Source: Nymphaea colorata (taxonomy: Eukaryota; Streptophyta; Magnoliopsida; Nymphaeales; Nymphaeaceae). Taken from it: a stretch of 64,000 bases of DNA. The DNA is taken from positions 14,692,802-14,756,801 of the forward strand of contig NC_045145.1 of assembly GCF_008831285.2 (NCBI RefSeq), read 5' to 3'. A program made the translations under genes and the position numbers. The notes beneath the pieces are model-generated. The model searched no databases. It was not told the DNA's origin and saw only the letters and a list, made by a program, of their open reading frames with translations. Below, in pieces: positions 57,166 through 64,000 of the stretch (positions are counted from its first letter, which is position 1; each line of letters opens with the position of its first letter).

Positions 57166-57794
57166 ATCAGAACAGACAGGATGTTGCATTCCTCCGATCA
57201 AATAGTGGACAAAAAGCTGCTCTGCCCATTAGGACATGGCAGTCGTGTGGAGCACTTGATGCCCGGTCCCCTAGTATACAAACAAGGCTATTGAAGGGTC
57301 TCCTAAGGCAAGTTTTGTAACCGCCGCGTATGGACCAACATTTGGCAAAGAAAGAAAAAACATGGATCAAAGTGGTCATTTCGAAGAACAGTATCAAATA
57401 TTTATCAGCTCAAATATTTTCCCTTCGCGCATCACGGCTGATCTAACGGATATCCGCCCCGATCTATGTTGGGTCAGTTTAACATTCTTTGGCAAACTGC
57501 CAACCACAAGGCGAATGTTGTAAATGATGGCAAAACCAATACAGCGGATCGGCCGATATCTATAGTTATGCATCGATCTGTCTGCCCTTTTCTTTTGGTT
57601 ATTTAATTTACATAATAGTTCAAAATATTTCATTTTTTTTTTCAAAAAAAATTAAGAGAAACGTAGTAGAGCCTTACCGCTGCTCTTATGGGAGTTGAGG
57701 ACGGAGCTTCTACCTTCTAATTGAAAAAAATTTATTGCTATAAGAAAAAAATTGCTTTCGTTGGTAATTTAAATATTATTTTAGCAAATTTCCA

Positions 57795-58015
57795 ACAATA
57801 TTTTAGTATGCTTTTGGGATAACACTTTTAAATGGCATTTTGAAAGCAAAATACCATTTTGTCTCCAGAACACCATTTTAAGTGTGATTAGGTAACTGGA
57901 AAAACTCAGTTTTCACAAAACAATGTTTTTTTTTTAAAAAAGAAAAAAACTGGACTCTCTTATACAAACCAAGTTTCAAGTACTGATTAAAAAAATCCAA
58001 ACACTATCTCAAGAC
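57795..58015. mobile_element. MITE-like element, copy 2 of the 37-kb family
   Basis: Shares with 37079-37355 a GGCNTTTTGAA core followed by CAGAAC, an AAAACAATGTTT segment and a CCAAA-ACN-CTATCT right end. Boundaries are approximate. Confidence 0.4.
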
Positions 58016-58287
58016 TTAAATCATAAGTGGTAACAAGAAAATTATATATATATATACATCGAGGATTACATTCTTATTGGGTCACTTTGCTTGACCAAAC
58101 ATAATCAACAAAACCAGTGTTTTCATTTTACGCCCTTCTGGCCAATACAGTGACTTGTATCGGCTTATATTCCAGCTAATTTCTATTTCCCAATTAATTA
58201 AAAAATAATTTAAAATGTTTAATAAAACGAAAGCTAAATGAATCTCGTTTGGGGCCATGAGAACACTACATCCGAACTAAACTCAAT

Positions 58288-58820
58288 TTCTCACAAGATT
58301 CAAATGATCAGTTAAAGATTACTATACTTCTAGGTCAAGTTTGTGCGTATAGCTTCTTTTCCTTCTCTAAATCTTTGGGTTTCTTTTTCTTATTAGTCAA
58401 AGAGAAGATTCATGTTACCTTTCAAGTCATAAACGATCCACATATTCTCCTTTCATGCTGCACGCCATTCCCTGCATCTGATTGAAACATATTTTCCTTA
58501 ATATGAATCAAATTCAAATCCATACTTGAAATTTGAGATCAAAACAGAAACGGGGAGGAGTAAGATTCAAATTTCATGCAAACTTGGATTGCAGATTTAT
58601 TGGATTCCCGAACTCAGATTTGGGTTTGAATATCTGAAACACAAAGACCTAGACTACAATTCAAATCTGTTTGGCCTTACCAGATCCAACTAAATGATTT
58701 TAGTTTCAGCTTTAGAATCACACACCAACCCATTTATATAGACGGTTTCAACACTTTATGGTTGAACATAAAGCTGCAACAATTGGATTTAGTGAGCTTC
58801 ATCAACTATACTTTTTCAGA
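58288..58820. repeat. Direct duplication, copy 1
   Basis: About 533 bp clearly alignable to 59664-60194 in the same orientation, with many substitutions and short gaps. Shared landmarks include TTAGTCAAAGAGAAGAT, CTGATTGAAACAT, GAATATCTGAAACACAAAGA and GTGAGCTTCATCAACTATAC. Confidence 0.85.
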
Positions 58821-59663
58821 ACCTACGCCAGAACTTTACTGAAAATGTGAGTATTCAAGAGTTAGGTGAAATGAATCGTCAACAATTCATGAGCGTAATT
58901 TTCATAAAAATGTTAACTTGTCATGTAACCTTCCAACTTCGTTGTTCCTCAAAGCGATAAATAACACAACTAAGCAAACAATCAGATTGCTTGTGTGACC
59001 CAGATATGGGTCACACAGTTTTCCTTTTCCGGATTTCCACATGAATTTAAAAGCAACAACGGTACAGGAAATGCCACAAAGAAGTCCACCAAAAATCAAT
59101 GCACAATCTACCAAATGGACAAATGGCGTACGATAGTTTACCTTCCCCTTGATTAAAATTGCAGAAATAAAACATTTATTAATAAAATAATAGAACATTA
59201 AACAGACAATTTAATAATTTTCATGAATTTAAAAAGTTAAAAAAAAAACTACTGGCAGGATTATGGTTCCCTGATAGAAATGCAATTAAGCAGTGACGAG
59301 CTAAACTTTAGTCAAAAGAAGACCCTTGTAGAATTGAGAAACTCGAAATATGGCTCACGGATACGCGAAACATATTTTGTACCTCCAACCTGTTTTAGAC
59401 CTGATGTTACTCACGCTTGAACTTATTTAATGCAACTCAAACCTCGGTCCATTATAGATTTAGACACTAATAAGGTGCTATAATAGTTTTCTAAATAGAT
59501 GTAATTATTTAATTTTGGTAGACTATCATTATGGCATGTGTCTGGCTGGTGAATTTACCGGCATTAGAACATGTGATATTTATTACAGATGAAACAAAAC
59601 ATTAGAGCATCAACTTGAAATGGGCAAAAAAAGTAGAGCAATTGTCAAATAGAAACATATCGA

Positions 59664-60194
59664 TTCTCACATGATTCAAATGACCAGTTAATGATTACTG
59701 TACTTCGAGGCCAGGTTTGTGTGTATATCTTCGTTTCCCACTCTAAATCTTGGTTTCTTGTTCTTATTAGTCAAAGAGAAGATCCATACTACCTTTCAAG
59801 TCATAAACAGTCCAAATACTCTCCTTTCATGCAGGCATGCACACTGCATCTGATTGAAACATGCTTTAGTTAATACTAATAAAATTCGAATTCAGACTTG
59901 AAATTTGTGATCAAAACAGAAATAAGATTCAAATTTCATGCATACTTCGATTGCAGATTTACCGGATTCCCGAACTCAGATTTGGGCATGAATATCTGAA
60001 ACACAAAGACCCGAGACTACAATTCAAATCTAGTTGGCCTAACCAGTTCCAACTAAATGATTCCAGTTTCAGCTTTAGAATCGCACACCGACCCATTTAT
60101 ATAGACAGTTTCAACACATTATGGTTGAACATAAAAGATGCAACAATTGGATTATGATGGCTTAGTGAGCTTCATCAACTATACTTTTGCAAAA
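59664..60194. repeat. Direct duplication, copy 2
   Basis: Partner of 58288-58820, separated from it by 843 bp. The copies end in TTCA and TGCA. They may be decayed long terminal repeats of a short element or a plain segmental duplication; no primer-binding site was found. Confidence 0.85.
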
Positions 60195-62117
60195 TCATAA
60201 GAAATTAACAAGTAAATGCTGCTTAAACTACCTGCAAAATGCATGGTTTCATTAGAAAAATCAGAAATAAATAGTTCAATTGCTCTCAATGATACTTCAA
60301 CAGTCATCAAAACAAATAAAGCCTCTTATACACAATGGAATTTCTATATTAGTTTACATGAAAACCTTAAATTTTATTTTTTACTTTAAATGTGTAGAAA
60401 TGCCATTCACGTCCAGTAAATACAATCAAGTAAATTGTACTTTTTGTTGGCTGTTGGATGAGCAACTTGGGCCTCAATGAAACTATTCTAGGGGTGACAG
60501 ACGAATAGCCTTGAAGGAACAACATTTTAGGTTGTTCTTGGCGGTCAAGCATTCATCAAGCTTTTTGTGTGTGCCCGTGCATATGTGCAATGCTTTGATG
60601 ATTGATTATCAACATTTATAATAAATTGGGTTGAATTCATGTATGAGTTGTTAAGGGAAGATGAATGCTTTGTACAATTTATTGGGTTTTGTGCTGGGGA
60701 TCTATGGTTGTTTGGGTTTTCCAATTATAACAATAATTTTCCAACGAAATCATAAGGTCTGTTGGGAGGGGGTCTATCATTGGGTTCGTCTTCAGCTTTA
60801 TTTAAAAAATCATAGTAAAATTTTGCAAAACACAAAAGAGCTGGCGATATTTGAAATCATACCTAAACATTTAAATATTGTTGGAAACAAATCAAAGTTT
60901 TTCCAGAATTAATAAAAAAGTCCATAAGATCATTTTTTGTCAGAATAATTGTTAAATCACTAAGGAACATGATTCCAAACTTCAACCATTTTGAACTTTT
61001 TCGCTGGGTAAAATTTTAGCCGCTCATTTTAGTGTTCACCATTGGAAGGCGGCTATTTGAGATTTAACATGAGATGTTGTGTGCCTATTTTATGCTGTCT
61101 AGAGGTTGAAAAGCAATTTGTTAATTACCCATTTCTTGAGCTGCTTTTTCCAACGTTTTCAAAGATTAAAGCAACAACAAAGACATGTGGAACATGATAA
61201 TAAATAGAAAAGAAGATGAAATTAACCAGAATAGTACTTACCGGAGTATAGCTTAAGAGAAAATTTAGACTTGTACAACCTAAAAAACAAGCAACCAAAT
61301 AAGTTAATAATATCCAACAAAAGACAAATTAAAGAGTGGATTCCGCATCACTCAAACCCTGAGCCTCCAGCTGAGGTTCCCCAGCAACCCTACTTTTTCG
61401 AAACAGAGTTTGAATTCCAAAACAGCTTCCAGTTACTGCGTAACTGCAGTGTATTGAAAAACGTAAATTCATGCAGAGGAAATAAGGACAAATGAATAAA
61501 AAATAAACACGTCTCATATAATTCTTGTTTCGGACATGGGTTTGAAGTATTTTCATAAATTTGTATGTAAGAGCACTGCTATACATATGTACATACAAAC
61601 ATACACACATATATGTGTGTGTATGTGTGAGTGTAGATAGAAAGGGAGAGAGAGACACCCACACATACACCAGCAGTAAGATTTTAAGCCAACACATTTA
61701 TCCATTTGTTCATATTCATAAAATACAGATTACTAAGCAAAGTACCAATATATACAAAAGGTATATGTTGTTGTGTCACCACGCCCCCTTACACACATCC
61801 AAACATGTTGACACAGTCAAGTGTCTTTACAACTGACAGTGTGATAGAGGACATAACTAAACTAAGACTACCTGTCCCATCACAGTATGTTGACATATTT
61901 CATGTGTGAAGCATTTTCAAAAATTTGATTGTGGGGATAAAGCAATGAATGTGAGTGTATATATATACATACATATATCTAACATCAAGATATCAACTTT
62001 ACAGTTTTTTATCAATAGTAATGACTAAGTTATCTCCTGTTTTAATCAACCCTGTACCACAGTGAGATGGTATTTTACACCAACCACCTATAATCACAAC
62101 ACGATAGTCTTTGACAT

Positions 62118-62357
62118 TGTAGAAATAATAGACGCGCAAGAACGGAAGATCGAACACAGATGTAACGTGGAAAACCCTCAACTAGAGGAAAAAAACCACA
62201 TGTGAGGAGGTCTGGTGCCCACTAGCCGCCAGACTCTCTCTCTCTTTGAAACTTCATTCACACTTAAGATTAGGGTTTACAATGGCATAAGTATCCCCAA
62301 ACCAGGACATACTGGATCGGGTCTAGACCCGGACCCATACATCAAGATCCGTCAACA
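62118..62357 (-). repeat. 3' LTR of the copia element (240 bp)
   Basis: On the minus strand it starts TGTTGACGG directly after the polypurine tract (ACTTGAGGGGGAG, 62358-62370) and ends TTCTACA, giving the usual TG...CA ends. The gag-pol stop codon TGA lies in its first bases. Confidence 0.75.
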
Positions 62358-64000
62358 CTCCCCCTCAAGTTGGGCATACATATCAAACATGCCCAACTTG
62401 GATACATTTCTCTCGAATGAAGTTGAAGATAGAGCTTTCGTCAGAACATCAGCTGTTTGGTCTTCAGATCTCATGTAAGGAAGTACAAGTTCTTTAGCAT
62501 CAATTCTCTCTCGAATGAAATGCTGGTCAATCTCAACATGCTTTATTCTGTCATGAAGCACAGGGTTGTTGGCCAAGTTGATTGCCGACTTGTTATCGCA
62601 ATACATCTTCATTGGTTCTTCAACCTTTATACCAATATCAGTCAACAATACTTTTAGCCACAAAAACTCTGAAACTCCCATAGCCACTGCTCTGTATTCT
62701 GCTTCAGCACTGGAACGAGAACAAACATCTTGTCTTTTACTTCTCCACACTATGAGATTCCCTCCCAAATAAATACAATAGCCAGAGGTGGACCTCCTAG
62801 TGTCAATACAGCCTGCCCAGTCTGCATCTGAATAACCTTCAATCCCAAGAGTGTCTTGCTTGACATACAAGAGACCTTTGCCAGGATTTCTCTTCAAGTA
62901 GTACAAGATCCTGTCAACAGCCTTCAAGTGGGCATCCGTGGGAACATGCATGAACTGACTCATCACATTCACAGCAAAGGTAATATCAGGTCTAGTGAGA
63001 GTAAGATAAATCAACTTCCCTACAAGACATTGATATCTTCTTTTGGCCTCTCTGCTCCTCATCTCTAAGACTTAGCTTATAGCCAGCATCTAGAGGAGTA
63101 GAAGCTAGTCTACACCTCAATTTCCCGGTCTCCTTTAACAAATCTAGAGTGTACTTCCGTTGATTTAGCACGAGGCTAGTCCCAGACCTAGCAATTTCAA
63201 TGCCAAAGAAATATTTCAACTTACCAAGGTCCTTGAGGTCAAACTCGATCGCCAACAGTTTCTTTAACTTAATTATTTCATTTTCATCATCACTTGTGAC
63301 AATCATATCATCAACATATACCAACAAAATAGTAACCTTTTGCTCATTTCTCTTCACAAAGAGTGTATGATCTTCATTCCCTTGATGGTATCCGCATTGT
63401 CTTATGACAAGTCTAAGTCGTTCAAAACCATGCTCGAGGAGATTGCTTGAGCCCATATAAAGCTTTCCTTAGCTTGCAACATTTTCCAGGTTCCTCATAT
63501 CCTGGAGACATACACATATATACTTCCTCTTCAAGGTCTCCATTGAGAAATGCGTTCTTGACATCAAGTTGGTACATCTTCCACTCCTTCATCACAACTA
63601 AGGAGATAATGACTCTGACAATCTTCATCTTCGCAACAGGAGCAAAGGTCTCCAAATAATCAATCTCATATTTCTGACTAAACCCCTTGGCCACAAGACG
63701 AGCTTTGTATCTTTCAACACTTCCATCTGGTTTGTACTTGATGGTGTAGAACCACTTATATCCAAACAAGTGAACCGCCTCAGGAATCTTTATAATTTCC
63801 CACGTCATGTTTCTTCTCAAGGCCTCCATCTCTTCTTGCATTGCATAAGTCCACTTGGGATCACTTTGAGCCTCAGCAACATTCCTGGGAATCATAGCCA
63901 AAGAAAGAGAAGATACAAAACATTTGTAGTCCTTGCTCAGTCTAGAATATGAAACAAAGTTACCAATAGGATGTTGAGTACATGACCAGACACCCTTTCG
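62352..64000 (-). pseudogene. Copia polyprotein, reverse transcriptase and RNase H part, two frameshifts
   Basis: Reading from the right edge: [64 protein letters not shown], then after a frame change near 63440 ERLRLVIRQCG, the catalytic YVDDMIV and FFGIEIARS, then after a second change near 63055 LVGKLIYLTLTRPDI, YSDADWAGC, AEAEYRA, CDNKSAI and ADVLTKAL to a stop at 62352. These are the reverse transcriptase and RNase H signatures of copia elements. The two frameshifts mean this copy cannot make a full polyprotein, unless they are sequencing errors. Integrase and gag would be off the right edge. Confidence 0.9.

Larger units (their letters stand above)
54962..62117. other. Gene-poor region between the carrier gene and the copia element
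   Basis: 7.2 kb with no gene I can support. The first few hundred bases are the carrier 3' flank. It holds two MITE-like elements, a 530-bp direct duplication and AT-rich DNA. A minus-strand frame at 58902-59198 is rich in hydrophobic residues but matches nothing I know. Confidence 0.6.
62118..64000 (-). mobile_element. Ty1/copia retrotransposon, 3' part, truncated by window edge
   Basis: The minus strand runs from reverse transcriptase through RNase H, a polypurine tract and the 3' LTR. The candidate 5-bp flank GACAT at 62113-62117 is probably one target duplication; the other lies off the window. Domain order and motifs place it in the copia superfamily. Confidence 0.9.

Noticed and set aside
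58902-59198. Minus-strand 98-codon hydrophobic frame between the direct duplicates
   Set aside because: Two possible membrane stretches but no family match, splice partner or promoter that I can see; kept only as a note.

Overview
This window is flowering-plant nuclear DNA. All genes are spliced with GT-AG introns, long AT-rich introns carry many small degenerate transposons, every recognisable protein has its closest remembered relatives in land plants, and the right edge holds a plant-type Ty1/copia retrotransposon. I see no bacterial, viral or organellar operon structure. The species cannot be named from sequence alone.

Layout. (1) 448-795, minus: first two exons of a TRM4B/NSUN2-type RNA cytosine-5 methyltransferase, continuing off the left edge. 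(2) 796-1325: a compact divergent promoter. (3) 1326-10955, plus: a complete 16-exon JMJ21-type gene (F-box, JmjC and aminoglycoside-phosphotransferase-like parts, about 1002 aa). (4) 13675-14105: 25-bp repeats with E2F-like sites, then a C/T-rich minisatellite, upstream of (5) 14802-29057, plus: a complete 12-exon DEAH-box RNA helicase of the RID1/DHX33 type (740 aa) whose introns are loaded with MITE-like elements. (6) 32018-36816, minus: a probable gene of unknown function with a TATA box. (7) 38272-40595 and 42099-47219, both minus: a tandem pair of alternative oxidase (AOX1) genes; the 42-47 kb copy is intact (346 aa), the 38-40 kb copy carries a 4-bp frameshift and a 10-bp deletion over the stop codon. 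(8) 51784-54961, plus: a 4-exon mitochondrial carrier of the BT1-like (BTL) type (436 aa). (9) 54962-62117: a gene-free stretch with MITEs and a 530-bp direct duplication. (10) 62118-64000, minus: the 3' half of a frameshifted copia element with its 3' LTR.

The genes do not form a pathway. Two concern RNA (methyltransferase, helicase) and two concern mitochondria (AOX, carrier). Exon boundaries were fixed by conserved protein sequence, GT/AG sites and phase; every exon set of the complete genes sums to an open frame.

The least ordinary points are the broken AOX copy beside an intact one, the E2F-like promoter repeats of the helicase, several MITE families with the same architecture (arrays of short degenerate motifs at both ends) sitting in introns, and an uncharacterised TATA-driven gene at 32-37 kb.
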